From Ectocarpus siliculosus (Eukaryota > Sar > Phaeophyceae > Ectocarpales > Ectocarpaceae): a stretch of 64,000 bases of DNA. The stretch spans positions 2,121,420-2,185,419 of the forward strand of contig FN649750.1 in NCBI GenBank assembly GCA_000310025.1, read 5' to 3'. The translations under genes and the position numbers were made by a program. Shown here in pieces: positions 34,001 through 43,655 of this stretch (within the stretch, counting starts at the first letter, position 1; every line of letters begins with the position of its first letter). Under the pieces are notes generated by a model that ran no database searches, was not told the DNA's origin, and saw only the letters and a program-made list of their open reading frames with translations.

Positions 34001-35203
34001 GACGCATGAAAGGCGTGCGCGCACGGGAGCCTGCACACCCGGTCCCCGTTACGGTACGCCTCCAGGCAAACACTGCAGTCCGTCAGCGCCGACGAGGACG
34101 CCCACGCGAACTTCCCCTGCTGGAGCTGCTGCTGCGTTTGCTTCTCCGGAGAAAGCGCCGGTGCTGCGTCGCTGCCTTCCCGCTTGCCCTCGTCGATACC
34201 AATTGCGGGCTCTGCCGTAGCCGCAGCCGCGGCCGCTGCTGCCGCCTGCAGATAGATCGTACATGCGGAATATGGGCAAACGAACGCCGAGAAAGCACGT
34301 TTTCAACGTCGTGTCCATGAATGCGAGGGTGCGAGGTGGGTTAGGGCACGTCGCTCCACCTTGGGTTTTCGTAATGCATAGGCCGGGGAGATGAAAGGTC
34401 GCACTGGGTACAAAGTAGGAACGATGGAAGAGTCGTGGTAGAAATCCAAAGTTATCCTGCACGTTGGAGGAACATGTCGCAGACTTCAGCGATCGAAACG
34501 ATATCAAACTGGCCGAAGTGCACAGATTTGTTTGGTACGAATGGTCTGAAGCGTCGCGATAGATGTCATCGCGCCGTGGAGTGCGTCTGACATCCGAGCG
34601 GACTGTACCTTTTGGGCCTGCTCCGCCGTAGGGCTCCCATCCGCCGATGATCCGACGAAAGACCGAGCGGTTTCAACGCCAGCGTCTGCATCCTCTTGGC
34701 CTGGGTGAGAAGGAGCGGCGGGAAAGGCCGACGGCAGTGGCGTTGATCGCTCCGTCCCCCGCGGGTCTCCACCGGTTCTTTTCACCTTTTCGTCCTTTTC
34801 CTTGTCGGTGGGTGATGCCGCTGCCGTGAATATGAAGTAGTCGAAGGTTTGCCGGACGTGCCAAGGCACCCCCTTCGGTTGATGATGCGCCCACTGGTCC
34901 ACGAACTGGGGGGTTGGGAGGGGGCGGGGGCCGTATTTGGTTGTTTTACGCCGTGAGCTTCAAGTCTAGACTATGCAGGCAATGCACATATTGCTGGAAC
35001 AACCAACAGGCATGAGAGTTGGACGCGCGTCGGGGCCTTGCTCGACAACTTACGTTTCGTGGTCTCGTGGGCTCGGCATGGGCGGTCTCTTCCTCCACAG
35101 TGACTACTGTTGGAAGGCGCATCCGACGGCGGTAGCTGCACGTGCAGGTCGCGATGGCGAAGAACGCGACGGTGATGAAGCCGATCGCCTGGTCGTAGAC
35201 ACC
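30694..35203 (-). CDS. Membrane-anchored RING-H2 finger protein (probable E3 ubiquitin ligase), 5' end missing, about 1,000 aa visible
   Basis: Exons on the minus strand are 35203-35054, 34905-34609, 34245-34000, 33438-31793 and 31357-30694, all phase-compatible. The first visible exon has a membrane segment (QAIGFITVAFFAIATCTC) followed by YRRRMR. Exon 2 starts FVDQWAHHQPKGVPWH. Exon 3 begins with poly-Ala and encodes CSVCLEAYRNGDRVC and PCAHAFHAS. Exon 4 supplies CINTWLDQQHVCPQCRLDL. Together these form a full C3H2C3 RING-H2 finger near visible residues 203-245, split by the intron between HAS and C. The rest is a long disordered Ser/Gly/Pro/His/Gln-rich tail. Exon 4 ends in an AG|GTGAGA donor that overlaps a TGA; splicing restores the frame (DIFTR|CRPGSEDW). 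The last exon has Gln runs and an acidic Ser-rich region. A TM plus RING-H2 layout recalls plant ATL ligases. No start codon exon was identified upstream. Confidence 0.8.
31028..31076. repeat. CTG/CAG trinucleotide repeat coding for glutamine
   Basis: A CTGCAG-rich stretch followed by ten CTG units on the plus strand. Read on the minus strand within the last RING-gene exon it encodes a glutamine run with alternating Leu/Gln. Such tracts often vary in length between individuals. Confidence 0.8.
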
Positions 35204-36231
35204 CTTTGTAGGTTTCGAACAGCCAATGGACAGGGCATAAAAAAAAGTAAAAAATTAGTTATCTCGTTCAGTCGCCATACATCAGCCGCTCGGTGGCAAA
35301 CAATCGCGAGCGCCATTTGTTCATTCAATGTTAGCTATGTTCCTTTTTACGAGGCGCGAGGCCCTTGAAGGGATGAGCTAAGGCTCAGCAGGCTGTCAAG
35401 CTGTTTTGCTCTCATCAAAACGTTAATTCCTACCGGGGGGGTACCTTCGACGACAAAGAAAGTACTGCAGCAGATCCTCCCTGTCACCGCCGACTATTCC
35501 GCTCGAAACAAAACTAAATGTCATCAGCTATCTGGCAGGATTATTCGAAGGTGCGCACCCAAGGCCGAAAAACGACGGTGATCCTCCGACCTAACTACAA
35601 AACACGGGCACAAAATATCGTTTACCAGGGGCGCAACAAGCGTTCCACAATCAAGAGGCTGCCTCTTGCGGCAAGATTGGTTTTGGAAATACGACATGGA
35701 GTAATTTCCTTGCACGTGTCGGTCGGGTTTCACAATCTCTTAGCTCGTGGTGTGGCCGACCTCAAACAATCGGTCGCATTCCTGTGCGATCGGCCGAATT
35801 CCTGCTGTCGTTACGTACGGCATTCGAGACAAACTCCAAGTTGTTCTGTAGTCCGAAATCGCACACTGTCAGATCACACGTATACATGAGCATATGGGGT
35901 TACCAGGGTGACGGAATAGGCTATTGCATACTGTCGTTAGTTAACCGAAGGCAACGTATTTCCGTCCATTCCACGTTTGTTCTGCCGCTCTTCTTACCAA
36001 CGGGCGACGGCGCTTTCTCTCTCGCGCTATTGGCATACAACGTGTGCAAGACTTCATGCAGAAGCCCTTGTCTCGATTTCTTCATGTTATCATGCACGCT
36101 TTCTTGGAATCTTCACGAACGAGCGCATGGTTGACTGTACCAGAGACTAAATTACAGTCGTGGCTCTGATATAACAGGGTGGTGTGACAAAGGCACTCGA
36201 TCCTCTTATGGCGGAGCCCCCTCTAATATCG

Positions 36232-36288
36232 GTATAAGAGGGTACCTTCTTGTATATGGGGACACTCTATTGTAGGGTACCTCTTACA
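36232..36288. repeat. Small inverted repeat around GGTACC
   Basis: TAAGAGGGTACC (left) and GGGTACCTCTTA (right) form an imperfect inverted pair about 40 bp apart. The left arm is itself a near palindrome (AAGAGGGTACCTTCTT). No coding sequence is involved. Confidence 0.4.
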
Positions 36289-36883
36289 AAGGGGGAGATC
36301 GGGAACAACGAGAAACACAGGCAGTTTGACTACGGCACAGCGTACCAGTATGCCGTGTAGGTGTGCAACACGTATATGTGGTGGACTGTAGAGCACGTGT
36401 GGTGGGCTGATTGCCCGGATTGACATGCCCAAAGCGAGCGGTGATTGTGATGATCAGCAACGCTTTCCGTTTTGTGTTCAGTTCGTTCATGGAGGAGGAA
36501 CATCTGCAGAGAGTAATTGCCTCGCGGCCAAGTTGACGCAGCCATTGATGCTAGGAGTAAAGTACATGTACATGCAGTCAAAACTCATACGGATTCGAAC
36601 AACATGTTACAAATTCCTCTACACTCTCCGAACATGAGAAATTTCATGTACACGGGCTACAACAAAGTATTGTTTGCACCAACGAACGGTCTACCTCCCC
36701 CTGGCCCCTGGCGCACACACATTGCCCACATTTTAAGAGGAGAACTCCCTGACGTCTGTCTGCGGTGCAGGTTTCGAACCGTATGCTGAAAAGGACACAA
36801 TTCTAGCCTTGCACAAACAACCCCCTGCTTCTACTTGGCGCCGCGATGTGTGTGTGTTCGTGTGTGTGTTTTCTACACCTTTC

Positions 36884-36950
36884 TTATTAGCATCGACCGC
36901 GCTAACCAGCTAACCAATGAGAACACGTCAGTCTCAGTGCGGTTGAACAC
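36884..36950 (+). repeat. Dispersed repeat family A, copy 4
   Basis: Reads TTAGCATCGACCGCGCTAAC, CAGCTAACCAATGAGAACAC and GTCAGTCTCAGTGCGGTTGA. It is the best-preserved copy. It is preceded by a GTGTGTGTTT-rich stretch, as in the 2301 copy, and followed by a CTTCAAAAGGTCA block that matches sequence after the 2203 copy. Confidence 0.65.
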
Positions 36951-37857
36951 AGACAGTGCTTCAAAAGGTCACGACCTGGGACCCCATGACAGGGCGCCAT
37001 GGGGGAGGCTAAGTTACACTCCAGATCAAAGATAGAGACGGTAGAATTAGAAGAAAAATGCACTGGTCTACCCAAGGCTGCTATTTTGCACACGTGTTCG
37101 TTTCGGGGTGCTTTCATCATCTTTTCATCTTCTTCCTTGCATTTGCCACCATTTTGAAATTAATACCACTATTCTCTGGCAGCTCCTCTCTGGTCTATTC
37201 CTTTTGTTTTAGGAAGGTGTGTTTGTGTGTGAGAGAAAGGCCGGAGGAGCCACAACATCGGCGACAGTCTCTAACTTCCAGGTCGGTGAATATTTGGTTG
37301 GAAGGAAGGGTACTGCGCACACGAATGGTCCATATAAAAAAGGCTGGACCCACATTTTTCGCCTTTTTTCTGGAGCACTCTATTTACATGTAAACGCTTC
37401 CCCCGGCCTGCCCCCCTCCCTGCTGAGGTGGGCCGAAGTCCGTAAGTGGACTTAGACCTCGAAACACCACCCAACAAAGACGGATACACAGTCCCTAGCA
37501 CTGATCAGAAGGGGATCCTGAGTTTGGCGGCCGGGAACTACATACCGCTGTCGTACGATCGGGGGGAGCTCGCGACCTAGCCGACTTGGGTAGTTGCAAA
37601 CGAGACTGAATCCAGACGCCCCGGCTTGGACACCGGGGCCATGCAGCAGCAGAGAGCACGGGGTACACCGTGGGGGTATGCACCAGAGAGAGGAAAGGAG
37701 AGGGTCCACAGCTGGAGGGCCTCACCGCTCCGGGACAAGACAGCTCGCTTGGACAAAAGGCAAGCACCGGAATAACTTGTACGTTAGCCCGAGAGCCCGT
37801 AAAAAAATACAACAAATATGAAAAAAGAGGGCACGAAGGAGGAAAAGGAGGGGACGG

Positions 37858-38700
37858 GTGAAGCGTAGGCTAGCTAAGAGAGCAGCACGCACCGCCCGAG
37901 AGAGACAGCAGGGTCAACTTCTTAGGGTAGCAACCTGGAATGTGCGGACTCTGGGTGTACACGGGAAGAATGGGTACGGGCGAGCCTACAGCATCCTACG
38001 CGAGGCAGCAAAGCAAGATGTATCGGTGGTAGGGCTGCAGGAGACCAGGAGGCCAGGTCAAACGGAGTTCGCACTAGCGGGTTTCCGAGTGTTCTGCTGT
38101 GGTACGGAGAAGCGCAAAATCCATGGTGTCGGAATAGCCGTTGAAGAGTCACTGTGCAAGACCTCAACTTTCACCACGAACTATGTCGATGAACTCCTCA
38201 TGGCCAAGAGGTTTGAGATGACGGGCCACCGCGGAGCTGTCAACTTTGTTGCTGGTACGCCCCAAACGAGGTCGCCGCCGCCGACAGCAAGACAGAGTTC
38301 TGGGGGAAACTTGACAGTCTCGTGCGGAGGATTCCCTCCAAAGAGTGCGTGTATATCCTGATGGATGCCAATGCTTGCACGGGAGAGAGGATGGGTGAGG
38401 AGGACGAGGGCGTCATGGGGATACACGGGCGTGATGAGCTAAACGAGAATGGCCGGCTACTACTGACCTTAGCAGCGGAAAACAAGCACGCACTCGCGAG
38501 AACGTTCTTCGAGACGCGCAAGGGCGGAATATGGAACTCATATAACGGTGCGTCAGGCACCGACCGTTGGCGCCTCGACTACATTCTAACGCGGCAGGCA
38601 CACCACGGCTGAGTGTCTGACATCGTTGTCATACCTCAGCCGGTATACCCAGTCAAGGCGGACTCAGACCATAACATGGTGATAGCCACCGTCAACCTCG
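37858..38700 (+). pseudogene. Retrotransposon endonuclease domain, frameshifted
   Basis: Part of the LINE. The first frame carries LRVATWNVRTLGV and VVGLQETRRPG, the N-terminal Asn and catalytic Glu motifs of the exonuclease/endonuclease/phosphatase fold. A second frame from 38322 carries YILMDANACTGER (GDFNA-like), a N-x-NG segment and RWRLDYILTR. After a TGA stop the frame near 38613 has KADSDHNMV, the catalytic SDH motif. Two frame changes and one stop break the domain. Confidence 0.8.
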
Positions 38701-38863
38701 TTGGCAGGCTTGCCCACAACCGAGCAGTCCGGACCAAACCGAAACAGAAGCTGTTCAACCGACGGGAACTGCAGGTCGAAGCAACACAATGGGCGGTGAC
38801 TACGCAGTTCCTCCTCAACCTCGACCAACGGCAGGGCGAACAAGCGACCACAATGCTCTCCTC

Positions 38864-40905
38864 GAAGCGGCGAGGGCGATTCTACCCGAGGGACCGCGGA
38901 GACGACGCACGCAGGAATGGTGTGAGACCCCTGGGACAAGAGCAGCATTGGAGGAGGCCCTCGCCAAACGGCGGGAGGCGCGCCGAGCGATGAAGGACAA
39001 CGTGAATACATCATCATGGAGGGCCCTCAAAGCAGCGTGTAAGGGAGTGGCCGCAGCAGTCGAAACGGGCATACATGCCCACCTGGATAGATATGTGACG
39101 GAACTCGAAGCGATCTACAAGGACCGCGATATGAGAGGCCTCTACCAACACCTCAAGAGATCAGTGGGGCTCAGTGGGAGACAAGCGGGAGGATAGCAGC
39201 CCGTTGCGGACGAGAATGGCGTGCTGCTCCGGAGAAACAACGACACCCTCCAGCGATGGACGAGATTCTTGGCACCTTCCTCAACACCAAGTTCCCCACC
39301 CTGAACCCAGACATTATCGAACAAGCGCCGCAGCGACCGGCGACACGTGCCACTCGACCGTTGGGAGCGGTGCCAGACCTCGAGGAAGTGGAACGGGCAA
39401 CGAAAGGACTGCAGAACTGAAAGGCACCCGGCAATGACCCCCTCCCTGCCGAGTTGCTCAAGATCGACGACGACGAGGAACCTATGGTCCTGGTGGAAGC
39501 ACCTCCATGCCATCCTCGTTGAGGTGTGGAACGGAGGAGAGATCCCCCAACAGTGGAAGGACGCAACCATCAAGGTGTTGTACAAGAAGGGTGACCGGCC
39601 CACCTGCAACAACTTCAGGGGGTTTTCGCTCCTATCTTGCTTTAGAGAAAGTCCCCGTCAAGATCATCACCAACCGCCTACGCCTTCTGCGGAACCAACA
39701 ACATCCTTCCGGAGGAGCAATGCGGGTTCCGACCTGAGCGATCCACCATCGACATGCTGTTCGTCGTGCACCAACTCCAGGAGTTGGGGCGGAGAAGGAA
39801 AAGACCACTCTACATGTGCTTCGTCGACCTGAAGAAGGGGTATGATTCGGTGGACCGAGAGCTGCGGTGGAAGGTCCTGGCCAGGGCCGAGATTCCTGAG
39901 GAGATGATCGCGGTCATCCGCCAATTCCACGACAGAATGCGAGCCCGGGTGCGCATGGACGACGGAGAGTTTTCGGCCTGGTTCTGGGTCACACAAGGCC
40001 TACAACAAGAGGGTGCGTGCTGTCCCCACCGCTGTTGAACATCTTCTTCGCCGCGGTCATCGAGGTCGTTGCCATTCGATTCAGCAAAGGATGATGTTGT
40101 TCTGCAGAACCTAGTGTACCTAGAGGAGGAGACGGGAGCGGGGGCGAGGACACCACTTGACCGAGTGCGGAGGGCAGTATGGGGGATGCTATATGCCGAT
40201 GACGCCGGTGTCGTATCGAGGTCTGCCGAAGGATTGGCGAGAATGATGAACGTCATCGTGGAGGTGTTCGGGGAGTTTGGGCTGATGGTATCGGAGAAGA
40301 AGACGGAGACGCTCCTGATGCGAGCAAAGGAGAAGCAGACAACAACACCACCGCCCCCCCCATCGACACCGCTGATCATCGAGGCAGCAGGGCAGAGGTA
40401 CGCCAAGACGACTGAATTCCGGTACCTAGGTGGCCTCGTCAACGAACATGGCGACCTCACCCGGGAGATCAATTACCAGAGCAGAACAGCGTGGGCATGC
40501 GCCAGGAGATATGGCCAGGAGCTCTTCGACAGGCCGCGGGCACCGTTCCGACTCAAGCCTCGTGCTCCAGGCCGAGGCGATGGAGGCACTGCTGTGCGGC
40601 TGCATGAAATAGGCGCCACGTCAAGACCAATACCGGACGTTGCGGACGATACACCACCGACTGCTCCTGCGAGTTGTCGGTTACTAACGCAAGAAGGGCA
40701 CGTACCGGCAGATTTCCTACGCCCAGACCCTGGAGAGGGTAGGGTGCCAGAGCGTGGAAGTCACTATTCGGCAACGGCGCCTGCTGTTGACGGGAGCGCT
40801 GGCAAGGCAGCCAGACGGACGACTCCCGAAACGGGTGATGCTTGGCGAGTTGGTGCGGGAGCCCAGGCAGGGGGAAACCGGAGCAAAACTGGCAGATGTG
40901 CCTGA
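38864..40905 (+). pseudogene. Retrotransposon reverse transcriptase domain, frameshifted
   Basis: After a charged linker (ALEEALAKRREARRAMK) the RT begins with [14 protein letters not shown] near 39420, then [20 protein letters not shown] and YKKGD, NNFRG, a [12 protein letters not shown] block, and [21 protein letters not shown] frameshift interrupts QQGCVLSPLL near 40010. The palm motif MLYADDAGVVSRS is at about 40188-40225, followed by FGLMVSEKKTETL. The C-terminal part breaks again after 40540. Five or more frame breaks or stops show it is inactive. Confidence 0.85.
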
Positions 40906-41337
40906 AGGACGACGTCAAGATGTTCGAAGCAGAGCACGGATCTACGGATGCCGAGCCATGATTCTTCGGAGTGCTGGAAACAACTTGGATGGAAGCAGCG
41001 AAGATGGACTGGGGGGTACCGTGACATACAGGGGTACTGCAGGGAGCTAAGAGGTTCATGACCTCCTGGCAGAAAAAGGAAGAGGAAGCTAGCCGACAAC
41101 GAACGCTCAAACGAAACAAGAAGCCCGGCAACAACACGGACACGGCAACAACCACGGGGGCGGGAGGGGTACACCAGGCGGACGAGACGGCGAGGCAAGA
41201 CAGGAAATGCGAAGAGGCAGACCGAGTGGCGCGAAACACTGTGCAGAGCCCTTGCTTGACTCACCCCCCCCCTCCCCCGGCACTGCAACATTACACCAAC
41301 CCCCCGCGAGCGATGGCGTGCATTTGCTCGCTCAGGT

Positions 41338-41525
41338 GGCCCGCTTTGTGTTGTGTTGTGTTGTGTTGTGTTGTGCTGTTCTGTTTTCTTGATTGTTTGT
41401 TGTTGTCGCTACGGCGTGTGTCTTTCTCTTTCTGTCTTTCTCCTTCTCTTTCCCTTCTCTCCATTTGCTCTCTTCTTTTTCTCTTTCTTTCGCGATTTGT
41501 TTTCTTTTTCTTTCTTCTTCTAATC
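41338..41525 (+). repeat. TGTTG microsatellite and pyrimidine-rich tract
   Basis: TTGTG/TGTTG units are repeated about six times at 41342-41372, then about 120 bp of CTTT/CTTC-rich sequence. The tract lies directly after the LINE coding remnant and could be part of its 3' untranslated region. Confidence 0.6.
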
Positions 41526-42514
41526 TAGGGTTACCTCGCATAACGTGTAGAGGCGAGCGGACTGACCTAGACTACCTGTCGTTGACTTGTATTGGCTTGC
41601 GGACCCTCCGGGTCCATTTTTTTCGTATACAACCTGTTTTTTGGGTAAGTTAGCCTGTGACCATGGGAATCGACCCCGTCAAGTGCTACACTAGTACGGA
41701 CAGAAGAAGGTACGGGGCAGAGAGAACGGGACGGTTTTTAATGTGAAAACAACAACAAACAACAACAACAACTCCTATTCTTGCTGGTACAGTACACTAT
41801 GCATATGAAAACTAAAAATCGATCCGGCGCACGAGTGGGCAGCTGTCTTTCGACAGACGAAGCTTGATCGCTACGCTACGCCCTTTGTGTGTAAGCCATG
41901 GCATCTGATTCACTACCAAACCGGTCATACCCGTCTGCCCAAAGACGTAACCGCCCAGTAGCACACAGATGCATATGTAGATCTATCCACAGAGAGAGCC
42001 TACCCGATCTTCCATTTGTTTGTGGCAAGCCCACGACGGCAACTAACACCGGACCCAAACTAGAGGAAGTAACGTCATAAAGGTTTCGAGTTTAGCGTCG
42101 TTGATTCGATCACAGCGCAGTGTCTACCAATGCAGCAGCAGCGACAGCAAGCACCAGATCGGAAGAGGCGTGTACGCGCAAGGCCCTACTACAACAGTCA
42201 GTAGTCACGATGGTAAAATAACAGAACACCCCGCGACACATGCCCCCCCGATAGCCACGATACGCAATCTCCCACTGAGTCGTGGCATCGTGTTCGGGAG
42301 TGGCGAGGCGATTCGAACCTTCATCGTACGAGAGGCCTACAGGTTGCTGCAGATTTAGTCCGGCTTCATCGACTTCTTGACGCATTCATTGCAAACTCAG
42401 CGTTCCTGGTGTTCATACAAAAATCACCAGGAATTCCTGATGATCTAGTTTGCAATGTCTCCCGGGCTATTCGCCAAATCACCGGGAGGATCTTCCATTC
42501 CCGATGAAATCATG

Positions 42515-42575
42515 AAAAGGTAGAGATGGATTCGTTGTGTCATATTAAGAAAAAGAAAAAAAAGAAAAGGGCTTT
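42515..42575 (+). repeat. Dispersed repeat family C, short copy
   Basis: Contains GGTAGAGATGGATTCGTTGT, GTCATATTAAGAAAAAG and an A-rich end. These match the right half of the 47163 copy (AGATAGAGACGGATTCGTTT, GTCATAC, TTAAGAAAAGAAAA). Confidence 0.5.
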
Positions 42576-42633
42576 TGCTCTTTTACATGATTCATCGGGA
42601 AGGATCTTCACGACTACGGTGCCCGCTCTCGCC

Positions 42634-42709
42634 GCTCTCTCAACTGGAGCACCAACAGCCGACAGATACTAAGGGCCAGGTGCTGGGTTCGAGTACCGGC
42701 AAAGTGAGC
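42634..42709 (+). tRNA. tRNA-like sequence, probably a pseudo-tRNA or SINE head
   Basis: Exactly 76 bases between GCTCTCT and AGTGAGC, which pair at 6 of 7 positions like an acceptor stem. CTCAACTGGAGCA resembles a D-arm/A box. GGGTTCGAGTACC resembles a B box and T-loop. A T5 run follows at once (42712-42716), as expected for a Pol III terminator. Against a working tRNA: the T-stem is separated from the acceptor stem by three extra bases and no clean anticodon stem forms. Confidence 0.25.
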
Positions 42710-43271
42710 TCTTTTTCTCACTTGTACATAAATCCTGGTTAGACTTTGGCCATTTGTTACGGTGTCATTTTTATTAGATCCTTTTAAGTTGGAAGCAACG
42801 CGCTGCAAAGCTCGTGTTGGTAAACTAAATCAACTTCATAAGTCGCCAGGGAAGGGATTGCTGTACCCTTCTCGCGACATAAATATCTCAGGTAGGAACC
42901 GCAGGAGGGGGTCCACCCCCCCCCCCATGTGACCCCGGTAGGGTCGTCTAGCCAATAGAAGTGGAGGATGGGGGCCAGAGCGGCAGACGATAGAGTTAGA
43001 GTCCAATGATGGGAGAAAAAAGAAAAGAAAAAACATCCGCCCTCTGCTACAAGGAGGTATCTACATCAATCATCATCAGTACCAGCAGTATATATACCGC
43101 CATCAGATGATCGGCACCTATAAGCGCTTCCGCCGGCGTAAATGAACAAATATCTACATACAAGAGCCCATCAGGCAGCGCGGTGTGGAAAGGGACAACA
43201 GCACAGCGGCAAACAGCACCCAACCAATCAACTGTATGTACTTAACTAAGCCGTTTTACAAATAGAATTTT

Positions 43272-43655
43272 TCAAGGTGTCACTAAAAAATGAGTCGGGC
43301 CAAAGGCAGGGGTTTTTCGTACCTTGCGGAACGCTTCCACCCAGGCATAGGTGAACACAGCAGCAAACCCCACAACAAGGCCGAGCAGGAGGAGGTTGCA
43401 CCACTCCTGAGCTTGTCGGGAATTCATCCAGGCGCGACCGTATCTCCCGCCCCCAAACCTGCCGCCTTGCTCGGCCTCCGCATGCGGTGCTGCTTCGTCC
43501 TCGTCCTCTCGTGAAGACTCTCCGATACCCCCGCCTTGCCCCTGTCGCTCCTCCTCCTGTGGTCGTCCCTCTCCGCTCTCGGCTACTCCTCCTCCCTCTT
43601 CCCCCCTCTCCATCGCTGCGGCATCCTCATTGCTTCGACTCCGCAAGCCTAGCAT
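43272..43655 (-). CDS. Small acidic protein with one C-terminal membrane segment, up to 127 aa
   Basis: ATG at 43655 and stop at 43272. The first 75 residues are Glu/Gly/Gln-rich and probably disordered. Then comes QAQEWCNLLLLGLVVGFAAV, a membrane helix at about residues 82-106, and a short basic end (AFRKVRK). This is the layout of a tail-anchored or single-pass protein. A possible donor (AAG|GTACGA) after FRK means the frame may be spliced onward to an exon not found, and TGTAG|GG just upstream could be an acceptor, so it may be an internal exon. No family is recognised. The long plus-strand frame opposite is judged a shadow. Confidence 0.4.
   Translation of the reverse strand: MLGLRSRSNEDAAAMERGEEGGGVAESGEGRPQEEERQGQGGGIGESSREDEDEAAPHAEAEQGGRFGGGRYGRAWMNSRQAQEWCNLLLLGLVVGFAAVFTYAWVEAFRKVRKTPAFGPTHFLVTP

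Larger units (their letters stand above)
35204..37849. other. Region upstream of the RING gene, with repeats
   Basis: It should contain the missing 5' exon(s) and promoter of the RING gene, but no open frame here has both a start codon and a fitting donor. It contains near-palindromes around GGTACC at about 36232-36288 and a family A repeat at 36884. The part from 37400 to 37849 probably belongs to the 5' end of the adjoining retrotransposon. Confidence 0.45.
37850..41240 (+). mobile_element. Decayed non-LTR (LINE-type) retrotransposon
   Basis: Contains, in order, an apurinic-type endonuclease, a linker, and a reverse transcriptase with a YADD active site and a typical C-terminal tail. The pieces lie in at least five alternating frames with in-frame stops, so it is not autonomous. 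No LTRs are seen. A pyrimidine-rich and simple-repeat region follows at 41340-41525 and an AAC/A-rich stretch at 41747-41771, either of which may be the 3' tail. Target-site duplications were not identified. The clade is not assigned. Confidence 0.85.
41526..43271. other. Intergenic region after the LINE
   Basis: No supported exon. It contains an AAC-rich stretch (41747-41771), a near-exact inverted pair around CCAGGAATTCCTG at about 42392-42445, a family C fragment, and a tRNA-like sequence. Homopurine A/G runs occur at 42545-42570 and 43014-43035. Confidence 0.45.

Noticed and set aside
42290-42345. Reverse B-box-like GGTTCGAATCG on the minus strand as a tRNA
   Set aside because: The A-box-like piece lies on the wrong side of the B box for a minus-strand tRNA and no cloverleaf forms.
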